From the NCBI GenBank assembly GCA_963969595.1, contig OZ018408.1, positions 11,095,823 through 11,159,822 of the forward strand: a stretch of 64,000 nucleotides of DNA, given 5' to 3'. Below are positions 32,801-45,165 of the stretch, piece by piece. The position numbers and the translations under genes are program-made. Source of the DNA: Neckera pumila. Its lineage: Eukaryota; Streptophyta; Bryopsida; Hypnales; Neckeraceae. Below the pieces are notes generated by a model that did not search any database, was not told where the DNA came from, and worked only from the letters and a program-made list of their open reading frames with translations. How positions within the stretch are numbered: position 1 is the stretch's first letter; each line of letters opens with the position of its first letter.

Positions 32801-35800
32801 TAGTGAGATCTGCTTATCAGGACACTTCTTGTTTAATTTGAAGTCTGCTTTGCTGCTTTGCCATGCTTTTGAGTATGGCTGATGTATTTTGATCTGAACC
32901 TTTTGAATTGCACCGTTGTCCGGTGGCTTGGCAGCGCCTTGACGAGGTTGGAATTCCGATTCCTAACTACGCACTGGTCAATCGAGACTTTCCTGATCAA
33001 GAAGTGGACCGTTTTGTGGAAGAAGAAGATTATGTTGAAATAAATGGGAAACGAATTCTAAAACCATTTGTGGAGAAGCCTGTTGATGGTATGCTCGTTC
33101 ATTCGGCAACCTTTTTGGCAGTCTCTTACTGTTTGCTTTGTTCTAATTATTCAGAAGTTGCATTACTGTACCATGACCATTTTTGTTTAGTATGTTTGGG
33201 TCGATTAAAGCTTTGCTACTACCAGGTTAAGTAGATAAACCTCGACCTTGGCATCGGGTTAGATACTTTTTGTGTTCAGGAAATGGTGTGTATTTCATTT
33301 GCTAGTTCAAGTTCTCAATCACTCGTCACTGAGCAGGTGATAACCATTGTGTAATGATATATTATCCAAGTGCTGCTGGTGGAGGGATGAAGGAGCTGTT
33401 TCGGAAGGTGAGTTTTGATCTAACACTACGAGTGTGGGAATGGACTGTTTGCAGTACTTTTAAGGTCGTTTGAGATGTTCTCTCCTCTTAGGGTCTGTCG
33501 ATAGCGAAGGATATTGTTTGGTCATTGAACCTAAGCATATGCCGCTTGTTTGAGCCACTGATATGTTTCTTCTGCCTGACTTGCAATTTCCATTCGTTAT
33601 TTCCATTGTTGATTTAACACGAAATCTTTGTGATATTGCTCTCGAAGTCGATTTGGATGTTGAATTTATCCATGTTGCACCACTCACCACGCAAGTGTTT
33701 GCTCTTCAGGTGGGCAATAGATCCAGTGAATTTCACCCGGAGATGCGAAGGGTGCGGAGGTCTGGTTCTTACATTTACGAGGAGTTCATGCCTACCGGAG
33801 GTACTGATGTTAAGGTATGTGCGGACAATGTTTTAGGTGAATTCTCCATTGCAGGAGTTTTCAGTGTTTGCTTGAATTCTATATACTTCTTGAGCTATAT
33901 TCCCATTAGTTGATATCTGATTCATTTTCTTATCTGATTGGAAATTGTGCTGTGTAGATTCCAAGTTTTATTCTCTTTATGTTCTTTTCTGAATGAATGT
34001 GGAGATGTAGAGCACAACTTACTGCAGACATACTTTTAATACGGTGTTCAGAACTAGCTCAACATGCTGGTAGGATACTCGAACATGATTTAGACCTGAT
34101 GTAGTGTAGAAATTATGCCTACAGTCCACCCGCTGTGAATATGGTCATCACCTTTTAAGTTGTTTTTTAAAGAGCTGTGCTTTGTAAGAGTTGTTGAGCT
34201 CCAATTATGGAAAATGATTGGTGCGAAATCTAGGAATTGGGTCGGTCCTCCACGTATATGTATGTGAATTCCCAGATGAGAGTGTCCCCTAATGTGCCAG
34301 CCTTTTTGCTTACAGGTGTACACTGTGGGACCAGAATATGCTCATGCTGAAGCTCGAAAGTCTCCTGTCGTTGACGGGGTAGTAATGAGAAGTGCGGATG
34401 GGAAGGAGGTGAGAATTCGATGAGAGGTTGATTTGACTTTGCAACAGCCAACTTCTAGCTTTCCAATACTTTCCTGGAGGCGATAAGACTGTCTTAATTT
34501 CGCTTAGATGAGGAAAGATCGCATTTTGATTCTTTCATATTTCTGTTGAAGTCAAATCGAGTAATTGTATTTCATCGCTTTGTTAAAAGATGCCGGTTCG
34601 TAAAATTTGTGTTTATTGTTCGTTTGTGTGTTTATAGCAAATGCTTCGACATGGTTAGTTATGCCGATTCTCTGATCCGATGGTATTGTGGCCTTATTGA
34701 ATGTTGTAGGTGAGGTACCCTGTGCTTCTGACGCCTGCCGAAAAGCAAATGGCTCGAGAAGTTTGCGTCGCTTTTGGTCAAGGAGTAAGTCCTTGTCTTT
34801 CTAAAGTAATCTACAGTAGTTCATTAGCTTTTATCTTCGTAGGGAAGTCGGGTGACTGCCGCAAACGAGAACTCGGGTGGCAGTTCTTGGGCACTTGTGA
34901 GCCCTTAAGCCCTTGTCTGTCGTTTCGACAATGAATGCCCATTTCAGTTTGTGCTGGTTTTCAGAATTTAATTTGTTGCACGTTAATGAAAATTTTCATT
35001 GCAGCAGATGACTGTGTACATTATTTTCTTCACTGTCTGCTCATAGAAGTGAGTTCTCTCAGTCTCTGGAGTGGGTTAGGTGCATTGTATCCTCTGGGTG
35101 AGATATCTAACAAGGCGTATGTCGTCTGTAGGTGTGTGGGTTCGATTTACTTCGATCACAAGGCCGCTCATATGTTTGTGATGTTAATGGGTGGAGTTTT
35201 GTTAAGAACTCTTACAAGTAAGTGACTATTCTCAGTGCTCAGCATAAAATCCTATGTGGTAGTTGACTGTGATTTCACTTTCTTGGTATTTCTGAAACTC
35301 TAGTCTAGCGGTACTGAGAAATTAGATAAATTGATGGCGATTTCAGGTATTATGACGATGCAGCTTGTGTTCTCAGAACCATGTTTTTGGAAGCCAAAGC
35401 GCCTCTTTTAAATGTGAAGCTCTCATGCTTACCATGGAGTAGAACTGAACAGCCTCTTGAGCCAGAGGATGCCAATGGAATAGCAAGGCAGGAAAGCGCT
35501 ATACTTGCGGGCACATTTGGTCAATCGGAAGAACTGCGATGTGTTATTGCTATTTTGCGACAGTAAGACGATCTCTGCGACCATTTCTTGTTTGATTATC
35601 TATTGGTCTCCGGTTCCATATCTTCATCTACTTTTTTTGCACTTTCTAATGTATCTAAAGTACTTTCGAAATATTTGCTACTGAAAAAGCAAGACCATAG
35701 CCTGTTGAATAGCTGAGATTTTATTTGTCCACTTGCATATGCATTCGATATCAACGCATGTGAATATGGTAGTGTTGACATGATCTTGTCTGTCTGGCAG

Positions 35801-38800
35801 TGGTGACAGAACACCAAAACAGAAAGTCAAGATGAAAGTCACACAGGATAGACTACTCAAACTTATGCTGAAATATAATGGCGGGAGACCTCGATCGGAG
35901 GTCGTTTTCTTCACTTGTCCTTGCATATGCATGTCTTTGATTGATTTGACATTTCCCCTTATTTATCATGGACATGAAGTTGATTATATCAATTGCTTTT
36001 GGTTACAGGCTAAATTGAAAAGTGCAGTGCAGTTGCAAGATCTTCTCGACACAACCAGTATGCTCGTCCCTCGCACTAGGTCTGTGTCCCTTGTACAATC
36101 AGCTGATGACGAGGACTTAGCTTTGGGTTTTTGCTAGTTCATAGTTTCTTTCACTTGCTGTATATGTTCTAGTTTAGGCGTTAATGTGCATTCCTACTTT
36201 GAAAATGCCCTCAGATTAGGCAAAGAGAGTAGCGACAGTGAGGCAGAAGACTTTGAGCATGCCGAGAAATTACGCCATGTGAAAGCCGTGCTTGAGGAGG
36301 TGAATCACTTCTTCCATCTTTGTTCCTTCTGCATGAATCTACGTAACTGTGAAACCTTCAATGTTCGCTTTGTACTGGCTGATTTTTGGTAAGCGTTGTA
36401 TCACGTTACTTGTTCAGTTTAACTGAAGTTTCATGCTTATTTCAATCTTATTTTAGGGTGGTCACTTTTCCGGAATATATCGGAAAGTTCAGCTGAAACC
36501 CCAAAAGTGGACGAAATTTCCGAAGGAGGACGATGAAGTTGAAGGGGAACGTCCCGTAGAGGCGCTGATGGTGCTGAAGTATGGAGGTGTTCTCACCCAT
36601 GCTGGCCGAAAGCAGGTGCGCGCTTTCACTATGTGTATTCCTTTGTCTTCCATCTGTCATTCGATGACTGCACTAGTGATTTTCCCATTTGTGTGAGTGT
36701 ACTTTCCTGCGGTCACCATCTTCTGTTTAGCTTGATAATCGGTGTCATTCATCTTGAATGTACTGAATGCACTCTCGCGATTGCAGGCCGAAGAATTGGG
36801 GCGATCTTTCAGAAATCACATGTATCCAGGTAATGAATACAGCGGCAGCATAGAAATGACCAAGAGTTCACATGTTGCACATTTGAGTTATACTTCAAGT
36901 AAATTTGACTGATTTATTCTCGAGGTATATCTCGGAAGTTTTTGTTACAGAGCTCAAAATGCATCCTCATGAATCTGAAATTGGACCACAGGAGAGGGGA
37001 CAGGTTTGCTGCGACTTCATAGTACTTATCGGCATGACCTGAAAATCTACAGTTCCGATGAGGGCAGGGTTCAGGTTGATTTTCCTTCTACATTTCAATA
37101 ACTGTTAATGTACGAAGGATATAGGATCGTTTTCTTGCACTTCTTTTTGTCCTCTGTTTGGGTCGTAAGATTGGTCATTCCTTAGACATATTTTACTGTC
37201 TTAGGATTTATGCAGATAAGTTATTTATTGCTTCTCCTTTTTCAGAAATTGGATGAACTTTGTGGGGTTCTTCATTTTTGCTCTTTAACCTTTGAGTATT
37301 GTCTCCCAGACCTTGGGAGACAATACTCATTCCCATTGTGTTCTTACCACTCATAGTAGTAGTTTTTTGACGTCCTGCAGATGTCAGCTGCTGCGTTTGC
37401 AAAAGGCTTGCTTGATCTGGAGGGTCAGCTGACCCCCATATTGGTGAGTTTATTTCTTCGAATTAGCTTTCGATTGCGTGCGCTTCTTTTGTCTCCGAAA
37501 AGATTTGATCATTTTCTCATTCCACTGCTACACTGTACTGTACACTGTACACTTATGGCCGTTCTTTGTAACTTACACTGAAAGGGATTGACTTGCAGGT
37601 GTCTCTTGTCAGCAAAGACTCGCCTATGCTTGATGGTCTGGATACTGCTATTATTGAAATGGAGGAAGCAAAGGTATAGTCGTATTGTCTCTGGACTGTG
37701 AATGTTGAGAAACATGTAGTATTATTTTCTTACTCAAGTTGTATTTGATAGATTTTTCTCCAGTTTACAAGTTTGCTTGATTGTCCTCGTCTTCAGGCGA
37801 AGCTGTACGACGTAATGACATCCGAAGAGCAACCGCTTCCTTCACCCTCAAAATCTGACACACCGTGGATGGTTGATGGAGGAGGCATGCCTGATAACTC
37901 TTCAGAACTGATGAAGATACTGGTTCGATCTCTTGCCATCTCTCCTGCTTCTATTTTAGTATATGTTATCTACTGCGTGACATTATCTGGTTCCAGTATT
38001 AGCAGAGTAAGTTTGTAGAGCGTGGCATTGCCGCTATTCTTGTTGCAGGTGTTTGACCATTTTTCGTCATGAAATCACTTTGGTCGTGCAGCTCAAGTGA
38101 GAAGTGTCGGTCTTAGCTAATGATAAATTAGTCGCTCCTTGCAGTTCTATTAAACCTTTCCCCATTATTGTATGGAGCACAATGCTTATTTACATTCTTA
38201 TAAGACAATACTCACCCGCATTGATGTCCTCAGGTTGAGCTTACGAGAAAAGTTACAGCTCAGGTGAAAGTCCTTTGTAAAGCTGAAGAGGAGCGCCTCG
38301 CTTCAAACACTCTCAATGAGGAAATTCCACCTTACGACCAAGCCCGGGCTTTGGGGAAGACTAATATGGATGTTGATCGAATTGCTGCTGGGTTACCGTG
38401 TGGTAGTGAGGGATTTCTCCTTATGTTTGCTCGATGGAAGAAGTTGGAACGGGATATCTATAATGAACGCAAAGAGTAAGTTTTGTGAAGTTCCTTAGGT
38501 GGTCCTAACAAGATACAAGCGAAGTACATGTGTTGTTGGTTTTAGGAGAATTTCTTGATATTGTTTTTTGGCAATTGTGAGAGCAAAATCATTTTTTATT
38601 ATAGTATATCCACAGTTTACAGGAATGAATTATATGATCCGACTTTTATCAGTCTGGTAATGGTTGTGTGCCTTGAACTAAAGGTCACTGGGATTGATGG
38701 GTGCAGTCGATATGATATAAGTAAAGTTCCTGATATTTACGACTCTGCCAAGTGAGTCTTGTTTCCAACTATTGTTCCTCATTTTATCCAAGCTTTGGTT

Positions 38801-41129
38801 TGACTGGGCTGTCAGCGTATTATAGAATCTCCTATTTTGTTTTTTCTTAATGTGTTGTCGACTCTCTTTCATCTGATGATCATGTTTGGCTGTAGATACT
38901 GCATGATTTAGTGTTCTTGAAACTTCATTAAGTTTCTCTTGAATGTTTTTACTGCGATTTTCTTATCGTTCATCCAAGGCGGTGTTGATTTTCTTTGTCG
39001 TTTGTCTTCTTTCGTGTCCAGGTACGATCTTTTGCATAATGCACATCTGCAACTCCACGGTCTTGACGAACTCTACAAAGTGGCGAAGGTGCGACTTCTT
39101 TTCTAACAGTTGGAATTATCTCATGAAGCCGTATTGGCTATCCGATGTGGTTATATTAAGATGTTTCCGCACCCCTGCAATGTTCCGATTATCTTGATTA
39201 GAGATTGGGAGAGTCTTCTGCTTTTGAAGTATTTCTTGGGGAGATACCTCCGAGTTCTTGATGATAAGTTGGATTACATAAGCACTTTCTTTTGAAAAGG
39301 TTCTGGGAATGACTGGTCTTGCATTAAGGTTTTAGTTGCAAGTTGAAAGCTGTGATAATGTGGTAACATGATGTCTCGGGTTGCAGAAGCTTGCGGATGG
39401 GGTTATCCCAAATGAATATGGAATCAATCCTCAACACAAGCTGATCATCGGAGCAAAGGTACGAGTTTAACCTTTCGAATCCTCTGTCCTACCTCAAGAT
39501 TTTTAAAGTCATGCAGGTTTGCCATTGTAGGTAGAGGTGCATGTTTTTCTACGGTTTTCCTTCTTAGCGCAGTTGAGCTATTGAAATAGGACAAATAGTT
39601 TCCGTTTACGCTTTTATGGGGTAATATATGCAACCAAGCTGTGCTCACCTTTGTTCGTGGTTCACTTGGAATTTCTCTATAAGCTATATACTTTTTAAGA
39701 GAATTGCTAATGTTGACACTTACTACATGACAGATTGCGCGGCGCCTTCTAGGAAAGATACTGATTGACTTACGAAACACTCGGGAAGAGGCTATTAGTG
39801 TTGCTGAACTGAAACGAACGCAGGCCCATGTTCCAAGTAAAGTTCGTAAGCACCCAGAGGAGGGCAACCTGGTCAGTGGTAAAGTCAGGGTGGCTGTTGA
39901 CAGCTCAAGACAAACTTGTTCTACCGACAAATCCTACGAGACGGACGATGATGATGATAAAGAAACTCAGTATCGTTTGGACCCTAAGTAAGAGCTTATT
40001 TCCCTCGACAATTTTAGGAATTTATAAGATAAAGTCTGTATCGTCTGAATGCGATTTTCTTGATAGATGCGTGAGATATTCATGTGTGCATACCGTGGTG
40101 CATGTAATTGTTTTGGACAGGTATGCAAACGTGAGGACACCGGAGAGACATGTTCGTACCAGGTTATATTTCACTTCGGTAAGTTACATACAATTACTTT
40201 CCTCGTAATCTCTTATCTCTTTAATTCCTCTTAATCTCGTTGAGGTTTGAGTGCTGAATTAGGCGGATTTGGTGCGTTGTCTCATATTCTCACCACTTAA
40301 CATGGATCACGCAGGAGTCGCACATTCATTCCCTGATTAACGTCATCCGTTATTGTCAACTGGATGAGTCTCTGAAAGGAGAACCGGGTCTGGTTGCAAA
40401 CGAAGGTTTGAAACGTATATTTGAAACGAAGGAGCTGGACTATTTGACCCATTTTGTGCTCCGAATGTACGAGAATACAGCAGTAAGTATCGTTTTACAT
40501 TGGAATCTTTTTATATCCATCACAGTTTTAGACTATACCTGCAAGGTATAATGAGGCGATTTTATGCTATTGATTACATTAAAACAGTTTGACTTTATCA
40601 ATTAGTGTATGGGATAAGATTTCTGATGTTCTTTGTCTGTTAATAGGTACCTTTGGAAGATTCACGAAGGTTCAGGATAGAGTTGATGTTCAGCAGTGGT
40701 GCAGCTTTGAGTCCTCTTGAGGTGAGTTGATCTATTTTGCCTATTTTGCAGTTTTTAAATTTTCTTATTAGTGTTACTTGGGGACGAAAGGCTAGGAGCA
40801 GGGTCGTGTTTTATATCTCTATTTTAGTCGGATGAAAAGACCCAGAAGTTGACCTGGGGCCTTTGTTTGGGGTTTTGTGGCTGAAGGCAAGTCCTCGCAA
40901 CCGAGATCACACCCTGCCTGTGTTGCCTCCGGAGACGTTGCAGGAAGAGGGTAGCTGCGTGACTCTGGATCGTTTGGAGAAGTTAGTGCAACCATTTGCT
41001 ATGCCACCAGAAGATTTCCCTCCAGCCAGCACCCCACAGGGATTCTCTGGCTTATTTATGAAAGGTGGGGGAGTTCTAGAGCGACTTGTTAACTTTTGGC
41101 CTTTTAACAAGACTTCGAAAGGAACCTGA
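29873..41129 (+). CDS. VIH: VIP1/PPIP5K-type inositol pyrophosphate kinase-phosphatase (VIH), complete, 30 exons
   Basis: The protein phosphorylates InsP6/InsP7 at position 1 with its N-terminal ATP-grasp kinase and removes that phosphate with its C-terminal histidine-acid-phosphatase-like domain, setting InsP8 levels in phosphate signalling (known for the family). Exons: 29873-29968, 31913-31972, 32192-32238, 32401-32484, 32662-32725, 32935-33088, 33337-33407, 33710-33814, 34316-34408, 34710-34784, 35132-35217, 35347-35562, 35801-35900, 36009-36079, 36215-36299, 36457-36615, 36787-36829, 36992-37074, 37381-37443, 37599-37673, 37797-37922, 38234-38475, 38707-38751, 39022-39088, 39387-39458, 39734-39987, 40121-40178, 40315-40482, 40647-40721, 40887-41129. 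All junctions are GT-AG, and phases join to 1059 codons plus stop, the family's usual length. Kinase marks: [32 protein letters not shown]. Phosphatase marks: RHGDRTP (residues 383-389, codon for His split by an intron) and ESHIHS (899-904). An acidic Asp run lies near residue 865. The start follows from conservation at GVCVMEKK; the last acceptor (40885-40886) is the least certain. Confidence 0.96.
29969..31912 (+). other. Large first intron of VIH
   Basis: The donor GTTGGT follows the codons for MEKK, and the acceptor TTGGCAG precedes GCACTATCAGGACC. At 1944 bp it is far longer than the other introns (about 80-470 bp). Its 5' 300 bases remain GC-rich like the leader. I see no embedded gene; minus-strand frames here are short and featureless. 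Confidence 0.85.
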
Positions 41130-43949
41130 ACTTATGCGTCATTGAACAACTTGACAGCAGCTTTTACACGTGGAATCTGAAAGTATAGCTGGATTTGTTT
41201 GCCTTAGCAGCAACCGACGTTCAAGAACTTGAAATTTGTGAAAATTTATTTTAAAAGTAGGTTAACAATGTAGATGATCTTTTTATAGTAATTTCGTCTG
41301 ACACTGAGTTCACGAGTATCCTGAGAAGAATCAAACGGTTACTTTGAAAAAGATAGAAATCTAAAGATCAAGGATTAGATGGATGAATGAAAGACTCAGC
41401 TGTGATCAGCAGTCTCATGGGCAATTTTGAGAATTTTGTATCTGAATCTCAGGAAGGATTGGAGCATGAGCAACAAATATTGGGGAGATTTCATTTTATC
41501 ATTTTATGATTAAACTCGTATTTACAGTTACTTCGACATCATAACCAAGCAATTGCGATGAATTTTGAAATTAGTCCCTGGCAATTAGAGTTTACATCTG
41601 GTATCATTGCCAAAGTAGGTATTTGCTTGCTCAAGTTGAGATGAACTTACAAAGCATGGTGCTAAGCCTGTGTGTTGTGGTATTGAAATTAAAGGAGTTC
41701 GACGGTGGTGGCACTCAAGGCGGCAGTAGTGATGGTCAAGGTGTCAAAGAGGTCTTGCTTCAATTTTTTTTGTTTATTTGGGAGAACGCAATCGATTCAT
41801 GAGGCCATTATGGGATAGAGCGCAACTTGGCACCTACTGTATCTAGGGAACTGCGTTGGTGTGGGAACTTTTCCAGTTCACAAGGTACCAATTGGAGTGT
41901 CTTTAGTTTTCGGACCTAAATTTCTCAGCTGTGCGATCAAGCACATTGAAGACCTAGAGAGCACTGTTAGCTTCGGTAGTCCCCGTTAGTGGATCGCCTT
42001 AATTTTTTGGGACCTAAATGGCACGGTAGCTTTGGTGTTCTCCCTTTTCAAATTCTGGAATAGCTGAGTTGTTCTTCAATTCTTACAATGTTTTCGTGCT
42101 AGACGCAGTATATGATCGAGCAATTCTGAAAATGCATGTTAGTGAATGACCTCAGATTTGCCATGAATAAAGTTAGCGCTGTTTTATGTGAAGCCATGTA
42201 ACACTAGTCAACGACAATGATGCGCGAGCTGATTTGCATCTTTGCCAAACTCTGGATTAACAACGCAAAGGATGTTTGATAACCACGCTAAGGATGCTTC
42301 ACCAAGCAAAGTATTCTTAAATATTAAGTGATTTCTACAAAAGAGCTTCAAAGACCAAGTCTACATCGCAGCAATCACCTTCATTCATCAATTAGTAATG
42401 CAGAAGAGAAAATTTGAAAATCTTCGAGATCTCGTAGCATTTACTCTCATCGCAAGGCAATAAACTAACTACAGTACATAGCCACCTAATTTTCAGCCCT
42501 TTTAAATGAATTCACTCATTTGATACATACTCGAAAATTAAAATACATATCTCAAAATTGTGATCGTGCTTTTTTTTGAATTTTTTATTATGTTGAAATG
42601 GTTTTCCTTACCAATGCTAAATGCCAACAGGAAATGGTTTTTTGGGCTCTTTTGTAGAAGTGTGCGATCAGAATCTTTCCTCCAACAATTCCTGTGAAGC
42701 ATCCTTTGCGTGGTTATCAAACATCCTTTGCGTTAATTGTTAATCCAGAGTTCGGGCAAAGATGCAAATCAGCTCACCTGACTCTAGTACTCCATCATTG
42801 TCGTTAAGTGTTACTGGCTTCAAATTGACTTGAAAGTAAAATTTGAAATTAGTGCCGAGACATTGCGAAGCTCACGCGTGCCCATGCGAGCGTTCGGTCT
42901 GACCTTGGTCCATGAAAGACAGACTAAACTTTGAATAATCTTAATAAACGTAACGAGGATCACTAATCAATTGACATCTTCCAGTATCCTACATTGACTC
43001 AAATCATTCCTGCATCTCACTTATATTCTGGGAAGTTGAGACTTTATTTGTAGATCAGTGTGACGTTGTCAGTATCTGTAAAATAGATGCCCTAATATGG
43101 ATGTTACAATGCAAAGAATATTTCTGGAGACGAGGGTTTGGCATTCAACCAGATCAGTAGCTCCTCAAAGCGTTGCATAATTTTGCATGCGGTGTAGTAT
43201 TATAGGAGATCAATTGATGTCAGGAAGATCTAACTAATTTACAGCAGTAGCAGGACCTTAGAAAGACTGTGATTTATTGTCCATGGCCAATTGTGAATGT
43301 GGTTGGCTTTTGTTTTCCAATGTCATGTTTTGATTTCGGCAATCCTGGGAATGAATCCATGGATATGGGAATCACTTGCAGACGTCCTTTTTGGTCCTTT
43401 TTTCGCAACAACTTGCTATTGCCGGCTGTCCTATCCTGAAACTTCTTGTTTTCTGGATGAAATAAAGTTGTGTAAATTAGTTTGGAACCAATTACACAGA
43501 CTAAGTTATGAGATTAGTTGTTGGAATGGCTCACATTTTCTCAGTTAGAGGGTGTTAGACCTTGCAATTAATCCTCTTAGCTAGAGTGTTTGGCAATACT
43601 GTATGTAGCCCCCAAAAGAAAGACTGGTAGCAGGCTCCCTAGCCTTGTCCACTCATCCTGAAGGCATATGCAATTACTCAGTGGAGCTTTGTGCATGTCC
43701 AATCGATTCTGTCGTGGCCAGCATCGATGACATATGATGAGATTAGTAAGCAAGTACGGCTGAACTTGAATGAATATCATCTGCCATTAGTAAGATAACT
43801 TCCCATGACCAGTCTAATCAGTGATCACTTCATGCACTCCCGTCCCTCAAGCAATTTTCAGGCTACTGAGCTTCTAACTTAGCTTTTTTCAGAACAAGCC
43901 AGCTCCTAATTGTTTGCAAACTGCTCCTATTTGTGCACTGAAGAAAACC
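41130..43949. other. VIH 3' region and intergenic DNA up to the B3 gene
   Basis: The VIH 3' UTR probably ends within the first few hundred bases; no canonical AATAAA is obvious there. A foldback element occupies 42190-42821. The rest, including the open frame at 43297-43548, shows no recognisable family. Confidence 0.5.
42190..42821. mobile_element. Foldback element with arms of about 110-125 bp
   Basis: The left arm, 42190-42300, begins GAAGCCATGTAACACTAG and includes GCTGATTTGCATCTTTGCC and GGATGTTTGATAACCACGC. It is matched in inverted orientation by the right arm, 42696-42821, which as reverse complement begins GAAGCCAGTAACACTTA. A few small indels distinguish the arms. No transposase is present between them and no clear target duplication was found, so it is a non-autonomous TIR element of unknown superfamily. 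Confidence 0.75.
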
Positions 43950-45165
43950 ATGGCGCCCTTCACGAGGAGTAGTCCCCGCAACAACAGCAACAAGAGCAGC
44001 TCGGACACTCGAAGTGAGCCTGTCAATGCGATCCTTCGAGAACGATCAATCCCAACGAGCTCCAAGTTCGGACGCAAGCGAGGCTACAGATTTAGAGAGC
44101 AGTCAGACAATGAAGAAGCTATTCACATGCGAGGGTCGATTGGAACCACCAGTGAGCCCAGCTTCACCAAAGTCATCACGGGCAAGACGGCACATCATTC
44201 CGCTTACTGCTGTAGACTGGTGCATTCTCGAATTATACTTCATGTTCTCTTTGCCTTTATTTTTTGCAATGAAATTGAATTGGGGGTACCATTTGCGGCA
44301 TAGACTTAGTTAGAGATCGAATTCCAGTGTCTGTGACTCTGTTTTCTGATAAGTCGATGTTTGCCAGAGTATGCCAAGGAGGTTTTGTGAAGAGCACAAG
44401 ATTCGAAACCATGTGTCGATGACGGATTCAACAGGGAGCAAGCGGTGGCACATGCGATTTCAATTGCGACGCGCGTCGAGGAGCTTCACCATCAGCAACG
44501 GGTGGCGGGAATTTTCGTACGACCATAGCCTGGAAATTGGCGATGAGCTCGTGTTCACGCTGGTGTCATCCTCGCATTTCCGTGTGGCATTTGCAACTTC
44601 GCGTGGAACGCGTGCGATGTATCCAACACGTGATGGAGACGAGTATCCTTGGAAAACCAACTATAGTAGGCTCGCTTGCTTGTCCAGGCATCAAAGGAAC
44701 CATCGCCATTCGAAGGAACGGAAAGAGAGCGAGGACAAAGAAACCCAATTACCAACCCTACTGCAACCTCCAGAAGCTCGCCCGATCCAAGGCATGGAGA
44801 AGGCAACGACATTCGTGCAGAACATTGTATCCGTTCTCTTTCCGGAGATGCTGAATCCAACAGATGAGAATTTGCAGAGTTTGCAAGCGCAATCCTCCGA
44901 AGATGGGCTACCAGAAGGTGGACAGAAACATTCCCAGTTGAACAAGCCGATCGTTGCAATCCCGAACAAGCCGATCATTTCCCTTCAGAACGAGTCAAAA
45001 AAAGAGGAGCACCAATTTTGCCAGTGCAAGCCGTCACTCGTGATGTTGAGCGAACATCAACCGAGGAGCTTGAAGGTGCCCATGATCACCCATTTAGAAT
45101 GCAAGAATCCTGATGGGACGACGTACGTGCAAATCGTTGACAGCGACACTGAGGTTGCGGATTGA
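43950..45165 (+). CDS. B3-domain DNA-binding protein, two exons
   Basis: Exon 1 is 43950-44219 and exon 2 is 44368-45165. The intron is 148 bp (donor GTGCAT after codon CTG, acceptor TTTGCCAG) and the joined frame is 355 codons plus stop. ATG 43950 has a good context (AACCATGG). A single B3 fold spans the junction: SFTKVITGK, then CRL/SMPRRFCEEHK, W..RF, SFTISNGWREF and HSLEIGDELVFTLV. The pattern 'PRRFCEEH ... W ... GWREF ... GDELVF' is characteristic of B3 transcription factors, which act in the nucleus. The N-terminus is Ser/Arg/Asn-rich and basic. The C-terminal half is low-complexity, polar and probably disordered, with no second B3, AUX/IAA or zinc domain. It is closest in style to solitary B3 (REM-like) proteins; the subfamily is not assignable. 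Confidence 0.85.

Noticed and set aside
39445..39930. 161-codon minus-strand open frame
   Set aside because: It overlaps VIH exons 25 and 26 on the opposite strand and has no family signature; a shadow of the real gene.
44555..44978. Several long minus-strand frames over the B3 gene
   Set aside because: They are antisense to exon 2 of the B3 gene and contain no recognisable domain.
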